Positions 38,833 to 47,644 of a stretch of 64,000 bases of DNA are shown one piece after another. Position 1 is the stretch's first letter. Each line of letters opens with the position of its first letter. The translations under genes were made by a program, and so were the position numbers. The stretch comes from Trichodesmium sp050015995 (lineage in GTDB: Bacteria > Cyanobacteriota > Cyanobacteriia > Cyanobacteriales > Microcoleaceae), in contig NZ_JBNHEP010000296.1 in NCBI RefSeq assembly GCF_050015995.1, positions 1 through 64,000 on the forward strand, given 5' to 3'. A model generated the notes under the pieces. The model ran no database searches, was not told where the DNA came from, and was given only the letters and a program-made list of their open reading frames with translations.

Positions 38833-39602
38833 AAAACCAACCTTATGTTCGTTACAAAAAATCTCTAAATCAAGATATTGCTATTGTTACTAGATATATT
38901 TTTTTAATGGTTTTCATAGTTTTATTGCCTCGCAGTAGATTTGCATCAAAGTTGACATACTCAGTTTGCCTTGACAAAAACAAAAAACAAACTAATTAAG
39001 AAATTTTATTAAAAAAATACCCTTATATCTGCTATGTCTGAACTACCTACGTTCAAACTTAGATCGTATTGTACGAGGAAAGTCTAGACTTTACAATACT
39101 GAAGCTATTAGAGAATAGCCATATCCATAAAAGTTCTGTATTCAATTTATTGAAATTAAATCTCAATAATCTTAGTTAATTATGCTAACGAGTTTGCTTC
39201 AACTTAGCAACTAATATAGATAAATTTTATCAGGTAAAAGTTTTATTATCATTTTTTCTTATGAAATATCCTGACTTACAAGCCTAAATTGAGCTAGCGA
39301 TCCAAAAGGAACCTCAAAAGTTCAGCTAGCTTTTGCAAACATAATATGACTTTATAAGAAACTTATAAAAGCAATAACACCTTTCTACTCAGAAAAACTT
39401 TACTTTTATGTTTTCTTTATAAAGTAGCTATTGCCACAAAGAAAAATATTGCCTTAAATGGATTTATCGCCTAAAACGGATTTTTTGTTGAATTACAGTT
39501 ATTTTTAATAAATCTATATTAACATAGCTAGAAATACTTTAAATCAAATAATTCAGAAAATTCAATTACAAACAAAACTAAAACTAGAAACTATATGAAT
39601 AC
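38833..39602. other. Divergent intergenic region upstream of the PKS operon
   Basis: About 770 bp of AT-rich DNA between the leftward PKS gene and the rightward MFS remnant. I see no credible gene. It holds the AAACGGAT motif pair at 39451-39486 and a possible half Fur site around 39244-39254. The promoter of the 38-kb leftward gene set should lie here. Confidence 0.7.
39451..39486. promoter_or_regulatory. Tandem GCCT-AAA-GGAT motif, candidate AraC-regulator site
   Basis: GCCTTAAATGGATTTAT at 39451-39467 is followed 18 bp later by GCCTAAAACGGATTTTTT at 39469-39486. The second matches, on the opposite strand, the motifs upstream of the RTX gene (46670) and of its broken copy (61028). Relative to those sites its orientation points to the leftward PKS operon. 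Confidence 0.55.
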
Positions 39603-40270
39603 ATGACCGTAAAAACGTCACAAAGACGACCAACGAGCTTGCAAACTTTCTTGATAATTTGGGGAGGGCAATTAGTCTCAACTATCGGCTCCAATATGAC
39701 AAGCTTTGCGATCGCTATCTGGGCTTGGGAACTAACAGGTAAAGCAACACCTTTATCTTTAATCTTTAATATTATTCTTTACTCACACGCCCACAGTCAT
39801 TGCAGCTTGTTTTGCAGGAGTATTAGTAGACCGTTGGAATAAAAAGCAACTGATGATAGTAGGGGATACAATAGCTTGCTTGTCCACAATTGCTATTCTA
39901 CTACTACTGCTAAATAACAACTTACAGATTTGGCATCTATATGTAACAACAGCGATCAAGGGCTTATAAAGTGGAACCTGGTATTCAAGGAATAATTTTT
40001 GCTTCTCGTTTTCTCATAGCTCAAATAACTACTCCATTGGCTTTGGGAATTAGCGTTCCTTTGGCTGACAACATATTTGAACCTGCTATGAAAACAGGTG
40101 GTTCCTTAGCTAATATCTTTGGTGGTTTATTTGGTACTGCTGCCAGTGCTGGTATGGCCTTACAAATTGCGCTATTTTCTAGCTTAGGTATAGCTATTTC
40201 CTGATGTGGATATTGTTTCCATAATCTAAGGAATGTGGAATTTATACTACCAGACCACGATAGTCAATAG
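39603..40270 (+). pseudogene. Decayed MFS exporter, internal deletion, frameshift and premature stop
   Basis: This is a damaged relative of the intact exporter at 45311-46654. The first 60 codons match (LTIWGGQ / LIIWGGQLVSTIGSNMTSF; AIAIWAWELTGKATPLSLIF). A frameshift occurs near 39770, after which another frame gives FAGVLVDRWNKKQLMIVGDT as in the intact gene. After about 39968 some 200 codons are missing, and homology resumes at PGIQGIIFASRFLIAQIT. A TGA at 40202-40204 precedes the last homologous residues (LRNVEFILPDHD). It is surely non-functional as a transporter. Its position next to the divergent PKS promoter suggests it was the original exporter gene or an old duplicate. Confidence 0.9.
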
Positions 40271-40593
40271 TCAATAGAACAGATAGATACTAAATCACAA
40301 TTTACTTCATCCCAAATAGGCTAGATAAATATCGTTCATTTGCTCTCCTTATGTAATTTTTGTCACCCTTAATTGGCTTTAGTTGCAGTTCTTATATCCA
40401 ATATATATGCTAATAAATTGCAATAAAGATTTTTAATAATTTTAGTAAAGTTTAAGCAAATATTAAAATTATTCTATGTATTCTCAAAACTTACAAAAAA
40501 ATTATTAAAATAAACTCTAATTTCTTAGCTAATCTAAATGAAACTAAATTTCATTTAAGTTTTGTCCATAAGTACTAATGAATTATAGATGTA
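40271..40593. other. Intergenic region upstream of exbB
   Basis: A 323-bp AT-rich spacer that begins with a TAGTCAATAG-type heptad and carries the palindrome at 40535-40557. I see no gene in it. Confidence 0.7.
40535..40557. promoter_or_regulatory. Palindromic Fur-box-like site upstream of exbB
   Basis: TAAATGAAA at 40535-40543 and TTTCATTTA at 40549-40557 are perfect inverse arms around CTAAA. The site lies 37 bp upstream of the exbB ATG. Against a 7-1-7 Fur pattern (TGATAAT-N-ATTATCA) it matches 10 of 14 defined positions, so Fur binding is plausible only. Confidence 0.5.
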
Positions 40594-41277
40594 ATGCAAA
40601 TTAGTCAATTTATCACGAATGCAGGCATTGTCGCCTGGCCACTATTAATGTTTTCCCTTGTAGCGATCGCTCTAGTTATAGAGCGTGGAGTATTTTGGTT
40701 TAAAGTTTTGCAACGGCAAAGTTTAGTGGTGCAAAAGGTACTGAAAACATATAGAACAGATGCTTATACTGCTCTAAGCATACTTCAGAAAAACGCTGAC
40801 TTACCTATCCCTCGCATTTTTCTAGAAGCTCTAGAACTAGAGAAACCGACTCCGGACGAAATGCGCCTTGCTCTAGAAAGTGCAGCGTCAGCAGAACTTC
40901 CTAATATCCGTCGTTTTAATACAGTATTTGACACTATTATTAATGTTGCTCCTCTACTCGGTTTGTTAGGAACTGTTTTAGGATTAATTACCTCTTTTGC
41001 TTCCTTAAATATAGGAGATGTTGGTGGTAGTAGTAGTGCTGGAGTTACAGGTGGTATTAGTGAAGCTTTAGCATCAACTGTATTAGGGTTGGTAGTAGCT
41101 ATTTTCACTCTTGTATTTAGCAATATGTTTCGGGGATTTTATAAACGACAAATAGCTTTGATTCAAGAGTACGGCGGTCAGCTTGAACTCCTCTATAGAA
41201 TTCATTATGAAAGAGGAGATTTTAACTTTAAGCCTACTCCCAATAAATCCTTAGAAGTATCCAATTTTAGAACTTAA
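40594..41277 (+). CDS. exbB: ExbB/TolQ/MotA-family proton channel protein
   Basis: The protein has 227 residues, typical for the family. Three hydrophobic segments are visible: AGIVAWPLLMFSLVAIALVI near the N-terminus, VAPLLGLLGTVLGLITSF, and ASTVLGLVVAIFTLVF. The second carries the conserved G-L-L-G-T-V-x-G-x-I motif of MotA/TolQ/ExbB proteins. With ExbD and TonB it converts the inner-membrane proton gradient into work for outer-membrane receptors. It is followed after 64 bp by exbD and then by a TonB-like gene. A Fur-like palindrome lies just upstream. Confidence 0.93.
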   Translation: MQISQFITNAGIVAWPLLMFSLVAIALVIERGVFWFKVLQRQSLVVQKVLKTYRTDAYTALSILQKNADLPIPRIFLEALELEKPTPDEMRLALESAASAELPNIRRFNTVFDTIINVAPLLGLLGTVLGLITSFASLNIGDVGGSSSAGVTGGISEALASTVLGLVVAIFTLVFSNMFRGFYKRQIALIQEYGGQLELLYRIHYERGDFNFKPTPNKSLEVSNFRT

Positions 41278-41341
41278 AAAAAAAATTAATACTTTCAGCA
41301 AAAAATAACATAAATAACTAAGAGATTAAAATTAGTAAATT

Positions 41342-41749
41342 ATGCGTTTAATTGATGACGATATAGATGTAGCACCACAGATAAATATCTTGCCAATGAT
41401 TGATGTCATATTCTCTATATTGGCATTCTTTATCATTTCTACCTTGTTTTTAACCCGTTCAGAGGGTTTGCCAGTTGATTTACCAAAAGCTTCTACCTCT
41501 CAACTTCAACGAACTGAACAAATAACTGTAACTATTGATGAAGCTGGGAAAATATTTCTCAATCGCGAACTTATAGAAGTAGATGCTTTGGAAAAAGCAG
41601 TACGCCAACTTGTATTACCAAATCAAAAATCTATAGTCACCATAAAAGCGGATGAAGATGTAGACCATGGTGATGTAGTAGCAGTTATGGATCAACTGCG
41701 ACGAATAGATGAAGTAAAACTGGCGATCGCTACTAAAAAACCAAAGTAA
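41342..41749 (+). CDS. exbD: ExbD/TolR-family protein
   Basis: The protein has 135 residues. It has one N-terminal transmembrane helix (NILPMIDVIFSILAFFII) with the conserved membrane Asp in MIDVIF that takes part in proton transfer, followed by a periplasmic domain. It works with the ExbB encoded upstream. The size, the single helix and the neighbours make the call firm. Confidence 0.93.
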   Translation: MRLIDDDIDVAPQINILPMIDVIFSILAFFIISTLFLTRSEGLPVDLPKASTSQLQRTEQITVTIDEAGKIFLNRELIEVDALEKAVRQLVLPNQKSIVTIKADEDVDHGDVVAVMDQLRRIDEVKLAIATKKPK

Positions 41750-42037
41750 TACCGTTTCACGGAAGTTAAAAGTCAAAAGTCAAAAGTAAGATGTTGTAGA
41801 CTTAAAACTTTTACGCCACGGTAATTTCAGGAAATTATTTCACATTTCAGTAAGACAATTAGTTTAGCCTAAGTTGATTAAATTGGTATAACTAATGATT
41901 ATTCTTGAGTAACTTACCTTGGTTTGACTCAAAAATATAAAATTAATTTACTTTGCAAATTATTGGCCTGATAAACTATCTATATTTTCTACATTCTGAG
42001 GAGAAATTAAGTTAAATTATCAATTTTTTAAAGATAT
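41750..42037. other. Spacer with AAAGTCA heptads
   Basis: A 288-bp spacer between exbD and the TonB-like gene, holding a short AAAGTCA heptad run at about 41766-41790. No gene seen. Confidence 0.6.
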
Positions 42038-43519
42038 ATGAGTCTTTCAATTACTTGTATAGAACAACAGCAAAAAGATAGACGAACGGTAAAAAAGTTC
42101 GTCATTTATGGTTTGTTGTGTTCGACCATTCTCCATGCAGGAGTTCTCACATTAGCAATTAGTGGAATGTTGGATCGACCTCCAGAACAAGAGGAAGATG
42201 CAATTGAACTAATTTTTGTAGAAGAACCAGAAGAAGCTCCACCAGAACCTGAAGTTGAAGAAAAAGTAGAGGAACCAGAACCAGAAGAAATAGTAGAAGA
42301 ACCGGAACCAGAAGAAATAGTAGAAGAGCAAGAGGTTATACCACCAGAACCGTTAGAAACAGCTATTGCCCAACCCCAGGAAATCCTTCCTCCAGAAATA
42401 CCAACGGAAACGGCAATATCAGAAACAGTAGAACCTTCTTCTCCGGAACAACCAACAGAAACAGCACTAGAACCCATTGAGCAACCCCAACAGTTGGAAC
42501 CATTACCAGAACCAGAACCTGTTGCTGCGGAACCTATTGCTCAACCAAACCCATCAACAGCAGCTTTTTCTCCAGACTCCATAGCGGAGGTACAACCAGA
42601 CAGTGCATCTACTCCCGAAACAACATCAGACTCCTTTTCAGCACCAATAGCAGCTAATATTCCTCCAGAAGTACCAAAACCAGAAGTTCCAGAGGTAACT
42701 CAACCGAGTTTTGATGAACCTAGCTCAAACTTGAGTAGTTCTCTCAGCGAACAAAGTGATTTTGAGGATGTCTCCAGTGATATTGGCGCTCTAGAAAGTT
42801 CTCTATCTAGTCCTATTGAGACAGAACGGTCTGCACCGACAAGACCCCCAACAGCAGTAGGAACTCAACCTAGTATTAGTCAGTCAGACTCAAATATTGG
42901 TAGTTCCCTCAGCGAACAAAGTAGTTTTGGAGATGTAGCCACTAATTCTGTTAACTCTGATAATAGCAATAGTCAATTTGGATCGCCCCTGAGTTCTGAT
43001 AATACAGGAGAAGGTTCTCGTCCGTCATTACCAGGAGAAGTAGGAACTCAACCTACTGCCAGCGGTCGGTCAAATTCAGGTATTGGAGATGCTTTGAGCA
43101 GTCTTGGTAACTTTGAAGATGGTACTGGCAGAAATTCGGGCAACCCTGGTAGTGGGGAACTAGCAGCAGCGGGGTCGCCTTTACAAGATTTTGGTGGTTC
43201 AAGAGGAAGACCAACAAAACCTAGTTCTGGTTCTGGTTCCGGTTCTAGCTCCGGTTCTGGTTCTGGTGGTGTATCTTGTATTGATTGTCCTCAACCTGAT
43301 TATCCTAGTTTAGCTAGGGATGAAGGATTAGAGGGAAACCCGAAGTTAAGAATTGATATTGATTTTGATGGTAATGTAACCAATGTTTACATAGAGAAAT
43401 CTAGCGGTCATTCTATATTAGATGAAGCTGCAATAGAGGCAGTAAAAGAATGGAAGTTAGACCCAAAGGATGGAGGGCGTCTAGGAGTTCTAGTTACACT
43501 CAAATTTCGCTTGAGGTAA
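42038..43519 (+). CDS. TonB-like energy transducer with long acidic Pro/Ser-rich linker
   Basis: The protein has 493 residues, long for TonB. An N-terminal membrane anchor lies at about residues 22-48 (YGLLCSTILHAGVLTLAIS). It is followed by a Glu/Pro-rich stretch with a repeated PEPEEIVEE unit, then a Ser-rich region with three related repeats (SSLSEQSDFEDV, SSLSEQSSFGDV, DALSSLGNFEDG). The C-terminal 80 or so residues form a TonB C-terminal domain (PDYPSLARDEGLEG; DEAAIEAVKEWKLDP; final LKFRLR). A Cys-Ile-Asp-Cys pair sits just before this domain. It should link ExbB/ExbD to the TonB-dependent receptor at 47645-51049. The unusual length may help to span a thick cyanobacterial cell wall. Confidence 0.88.
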   Translation: MSLSITCIEQQQKDRRTVKKFVIYGLLCSTILHAGVLTLAISGMLDRPPEQEEDAIELIFVEEPEEAPPEPEVEEKVEEPEPEEIVEEPEPEEIVEEQEVIPPEPLETAIAQPQEILPPEIPTETAISETVEPSSPEQPTETALEPIEQPQQLEPLPEPEPVAAEPIAQPNPSTAAFSPDSIAEVQPDSASTPETTSDSFSAPIAANIPPEVPKPEVPEVTQPSFDEPSSNLSSSLSEQSDFEDVSSDIGALESSLSSPIETERSAPTRPPTAVGTQPSISQSDSNIGSSLSEQSSFGDVATNSVNSDNSNSQFGSPLSSDNTGEGSRPSLPGEVGTQPTASGRSNSGIGDALSSLGNFEDGTGRNSGNPGSGELAAAGSPLQDFGGSRGRPTKPSSGSGSGSSSGSGSGGVSCIDCPQPDYPSLARDEGLEGNPKLRIDIDFDGNVTNVYIEKSSGHSILDEAAIEAVKEWKLDPKDGGRLGVLVTLKFRLR

Positions 43520-43587
43520 TTAGTAGCGATGTTGTATGCAACGTCCGTACATCAGTAGTGAGTAGATAAATTACTAAGAAGTATATT

Positions 43588-44679
43588 ATGAAAATCAATT
43601 TTATTAATACTAAAATGATAAATTCAATCAAAAAACAACTAGGAATTATTTTATTGGCAGCTTCTAGTTGCTATGTCACAACTTTAGTTATCTTACCACA
43701 GCTAGCAATAGCTGAACAAGTTACTTCTCCTGATGGTACTAGCTGTGATGGGAAAGTCCAAAATGGTAAATTAAATGGTCAGGGAGTCTGCAAATATCCT
43801 GATGGTGCTAGCTACGAAGGCAACTTTGTTGACGGTAAACCGGACGGTAAAGGAACATATACTTTTGCGGATGGGGGTCGCTATCAGGGAGAATTTAGAG
43901 ATGGTGAATTTAATGGTACTGGAGTTTGGGAATTTGCTAATGGCGATCGCTATGAGGGAGAAGTATTAAATGGCAAGTTAGAGGGAAAAGGTACTTTTGT
44001 TTCTGCAAGTGATACCCGTTATGAAGGAAATTTTAAAGCAGGTCAACCTAGTGGGAAAGGCGCGTTTATTACTGCTAAAGGAGACCGTTGTGAAGGAGAG
44101 GTGACAAATGGAAAGTTGAATAGCACTGGTTACTGTGAATATTCTACGGGAAACAAATATGAGGGACAGTTGCGTAATGGTCAGAGGGATGGAAAAGGAG
44201 TTTATACTTTAGCAAATGGCGATCGCTACGACGGAGAATTTGCTAATGGTAAATACAATGGTAGAGGAGTATATACTTTTGCAGCAGGTGGTCGCTATGA
44301 TGGAGAATTTAAAAGTGGTAAATTTCATGGCAAAGGTCTGCGAGAATATGCTAATGGCAACCGCTATGATGGAGAATTTAAGAATGGAGAACCCGACGGT
44401 CAAGGAGTTCTGAATTTTGCCGATGGTAATAGTTATGAGGGAGAATTTCGGAATGGGAAGATGGATGGTAGGGGAGTCTATAGTTTTACTAATGGCGATC
44501 GCTGTGAGGGTGAATTAAAAAATGGTAACTTTAACGGTAATGTAGTTTGCAAATACGCTGACGGCGAAAGCTATGATGGAGAATTTAAAAATGGCAAAAA
44601 ACATGGTGAAGGAGTTTATATTTTTGCTGATGGTACAAAAGTAGAAGGAACTTGGGTTGAGGGAAAAATTAAGCAGTAA
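43588..44679 (+). CDS. Secreted MORN-repeat protein
   Basis: The protein has 363 residues. An N-terminal signal peptide is likely (KKQLGIILLAASSCYVTTLV...LAIAEQ), and Met10 is an alternative start. From about residue 48 onward the protein consists of roughly 13 MORN units of about 23 residues (YEGEFRNGKMDGRGVYSFTNGD pattern). No catalytic domain is present. MORN repeats form beta-hairpin rods often tied to membranes or protein binding. It follows the TonB-like gene by 68 bp, so it may be co-expressed with the energy-transduction genes. Its task is unknown. Open frames on both strands across the repeats are a product of the repetitive composition. Confidence 0.88.
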   Translation: MKINFINTKMINSIKKQLGIILLAASSCYVTTLVILPQLAIAEQVTSPDGTSCDGKVQNGKLNGQGVCKYPDGASYEGNFVDGKPDGKGTYTFADGGRYQGEFRDGEFNGTGVWEFANGDRYEGEVLNGKLEGKGTFVSASDTRYEGNFKAGQPSGKGAFITAKGDRCEGEVTNGKLNSTGYCEYSTGNKYEGQLRNGQRDGKGVYTLANGDRYDGEFANGKYNGRGVYTFAAGGRYDGEFKSGKFHGKGLREYANGNRYDGEFKNGEPDGQGVLNFADGNSYEGEFRNGKMDGRGVYSFTNGDRCEGELKNGNFNGNVVCKYADGESYDGEFKNGKKHGEGVYIFADGTKVEGTWVEGKIKQ

Positions 44680-45310
<631 letters not shown>

Positions 45311-46654
45311 ATGACCAGCACAGAGTCAGAAAAAATACCCAGTAGTCTCCGTACTTTCCTAACAATTTGGGGAGGGCAATTTGTATCTGCCATTGGTTCA
45401 GAAATGACAAATTTTGCGATCGCAATCTGGGCATGGGAATTAACAGGTAAAGCAACACCCTTATCTTTAATCTTCTTATTTTCTCATCTACCCACATTAA
45501 TCGCATCATCTTTTGCTGGAATCTTAGTAGATCGTTGGAGTCGTAAACAACTTATGATTGTTGGCGATACGATAGCAGGATTGTCCACAATTGCTATCCT
45601 ACTACTATTTCTAACCAATAACTTAGAAATCTGGCATATATACTTGACAAGAGTTATTAACGGGTTATTTGGTTATTTGCAAAACCTGGCTTTTTCTGCT
45701 TCGATGTCTACAATTGTGCCAAAGGAGCATTATGCCAGAGGTTCGGCAATGATGTCAATTAAGTATGGTATCTCTTTGGTTTTAAGTCCTGCTTGTGCAG
45801 GAGTTCTTTACCCTTTAATTGGTTTGACAGGAATCCTTACTATTGATATTACGACTTTTATCATAGCTGTTAGTATTCTGTGGTTGGTACATATTCCTCA
45901 GCCTAAGACTTCTGAAGTAGAAAACTCTCGTGGTAAAAATTGGCATTGGCAAGAGTTAATATTTGGTTTCCGTTATATCTTTCAGAGAAAGGGGTTGTTA
46001 GCTCTAATGATCTTTCTGCTAATTTCTAACTTTCTAGCTGAATCTTCGGGAGCAGCACTTTTAGGTCCCATGTTTTTAGCCCGCAGTAATAATAACACAG
46101 TAGTGCTTGGCAGCATACAAATGGCTTTCGGAGTAGGTGCATCAGTAGGTGCTACAGTTCTAACTATTTGGGGAGGTCCAAAGTTAAGAATTAATGGTCT
46201 CTTAGTTAGCACTGGACTAGGAGGATTAATCAAAATACTATTGGCATTAGGACGAAGTTCTTCAATGTGGATACCAGCAGCATTTTCAGCAGGCTTTTTT
46301 ATTCCATTGCCTAGTAGCTTCAATCAAGCAATTTGGTTATCTAAAGTAGAGCCTGTTATTCAAGGCAAAGTATTTGCTGCCCGCTATCTGGCAGCTCAAA
46401 TAACTGTTCCATTAGGTATAGCAGTTAGTGGTGTGTTAGCTGACTACATATTTGAACCAGCAATGAAAACGGATGGTTACTTAGCTGGAATATTTGGTGG
46501 TGTGTTCGGTACTGGTGCTGGTGCTGGTATGGCACTTCAAATAGGAATCCTTAGTTGTTGTAGCATAATAATCACTATTTTTGGATATACTTTTGATCCA
46601 CTACGAAATGTCGAAGTTAATTTACCAGACCATGATGAATCCTGTAGAAAGTGA
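45311..46654 (+). CDS. MFS exporter, EntS-like, probable metallophore efflux
   Basis: The protein has 447 residues from the ATG at 45311. I prefer this start because the homologous remnant at 39603 begins at the equivalent ATG. The upstream in-frame TTG at 45248 would add 21 residues with no family match. Multiple transmembrane helices are evident. The conserved MFS loop is seen as AGILVDRWSRKQLMIVGDT, close to the EntS/MFS_3 group used for siderophore export. Its neighbours (TonB, ExbBD, receptor, FecBCD) suggest that it exports the product of the left-hand gene cluster. The substrate is inferred. Confidence 0.85.
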   Translation: MTSTESEKIPSSLRTFLTIWGGQFVSAIGSEMTNFAIAIWAWELTGKATPLSLIFLFSHLPTLIASSFAGILVDRWSRKQLMIVGDTIAGLSTIAILLLFLTNNLEIWHIYLTRVINGLFGYLQNLAFSASMSTIVPKEHYARGSAMMSIKYGISLVLSPACAGVLYPLIGLTGILTIDITTFIIAVSILWLVHIPQPKTSEVENSRGKNWHWQELIFGFRYIFQRKGLLALMIFLLISNFLAESSGAALLGPMFLARSNNNTVVLGSIQMAFGVGASVGATVLTIWGGPKLRINGLLVSTGLGGLIKILLALGRSSSMWIPAAFSAGFFIPLPSSFNQAIWLSKVEPVIQGKVFAARYLAAQITVPLGIAVSGVLADYIFEPAMKTDGYLAGIFGGVFGTGAGAGMALQIGILSCCSIIITIFGYTFDPLRNVEVNLPDHDESCRK

Positions 46655-46669
46655 GATCATTCCGTAACT

Positions 46670-46698
46670 GGCAAAAAAAAATCCGTTTGAGGCAAAAT
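46670..46698 (+). promoter_or_regulatory. AAACGGAT-type motif, copy upstream of the RTX gene
   Basis: GGC, nine A and TCCGTTTGAGGCAAAA, ending about 80 bp before the ATG at 46778. The same 29-bp block occurs at 61028-61056, also upstream of an RTX gene copy, with only two differences. Conservation across otherwise diverged flanks implies a protein-binding site, probably of the AraC regulator at 59987-61015. Confidence 0.65.
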
Positions 46699-46777
46699 CA
46701 TTATCTCAAATCTAGTTATTATTACGAGTGGACTTTTTTTCAAAAAGCAGTCTAAAATAAAGTAGGGAGAATAGAGA

Positions 46778-47479
46778 ATGGATATCCTATTAACAGACGG
46801 CCCTGATAGCCGTACTTTTTTACCAGGAGAATTGCAACCTGGTTTTAGTATCTTTGGTTTGAGAGACGATGATATTCTCACTGGCTCAGATAGTGATGAG
46901 ATAATGTTTGGAGGAAAAGGTGCCGACCAACTATTCTTAGAAGGTGGTAACGATCAAGCTAATGGTAATAATGAACGAGACTTAATTGTTGGAGGTGCTG
47001 GGAACGACATTATAAGAGGGGGGAAAGACGTCGATCTGCTAATTGGCGGTCCTGGAGATGACATACTCTATGGTGACAGAGGTGTAGATGGTCCTATAGG
47101 GAGTGAAGGTGCTGATACATATGTATTGTTAGTAGATAATAATGCTACTGATGGAGGAGACCTACTTCTAGATTTTAAACCTGAAGAGGGTGATAGATTA
47201 GCACTTGTAGGTGATGATTTAAGACCAGAAGATATTGTTTTAGTTGAGGTTCCTACTGAAGAGACAAGCAGAAATGACTTTTTCCCACTATTTCCTCCTG
47301 GACTCTCCCTAGAAGAAGCAATAGGTTTGACACAAATCCCTCAAGACTTATTTAATGTAGCCCCAGAAGGAGTAACAAATTTTGAGCTTCAGACACCAGG
47401 TGGACAAGCTATAGCTCGAATATTCCTGACAACGGAAGCAGATATTAGGAATAGTTTTGTTGAATTGCCTGAATTATAA
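46778..47479 (+). CDS. RTX-type calcium-binding repeat protein
   Basis: The protein has 233 residues. The N-terminus is MDILLTDGPDSRTFLPGEL, without a signal peptide. Residues about 30-105 are nonapeptide-type repeats (GGKGADQLFLEGGNDQANG, GGAGNDIIRGG, GGPGDDILYGD), typical of Ca-binding beta-roll proteins exported by type I secretion. The second half is not repetitive (LLLDFKPEEGDRLALVGDDL...). It lies 165 bp upstream of the receptor gene, and a broken copy keeps the same partner and the same upstream motif. A surface protein that cooperates with the receptor is possible, but no function is known to me. Confidence 0.85.
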   Translation: MDILLTDGPDSRTFLPGELQPGFSIFGLRDDDILTGSDSDEIMFGGKGADQLFLEGGNDQANGNNERDLIVGGAGNDIIRGGKDVDLLIGGPGDDILYGDRGVDGPIGSEGADTYVLLVDNNATDGGDLLLDFKPEEGDRLALVGDDLRPEDIVLVEVPTEETSRNDFFPLFPPGLSLEEAIGLTQIPQDLFNVAPEGVTNFELQTPGGQAIARIFLTTEADIRNSFVELPEL

Positions 47480-47644
47480 GATAAGAAAATACTTGAATCT
47501 AGTATCAATTAAAGATTAAAAATCGCCAGAATTTTACTGCTACTTTAATCATGACAAAATCTTAGAAAAGACTGCAATTGATATGTAGTGAGAAGGGTGC
47601 TTTTCTGATAAATTAAAGGAATTTTATGTAGTTTTACGAAAAAA

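Noticed and set aside
39244..39254. Fur site in the PKS promoter region (TTATTATCATT)
   Set aside because: Only one half matches; the other arm is absent, so it is too weak to call.
43775..44413. Several overlapping open frames on both strands in the MORN gene
   Set aside because: They result from the regular repeat composition, have no start signals and resemble no family.
46778..47479. RTX protein as a haemolysin or toxin
   Set aside because: Only the Ca-binding repeats are present; there is no pore-forming or enzymatic domain and no adjacent type I secretion gene.
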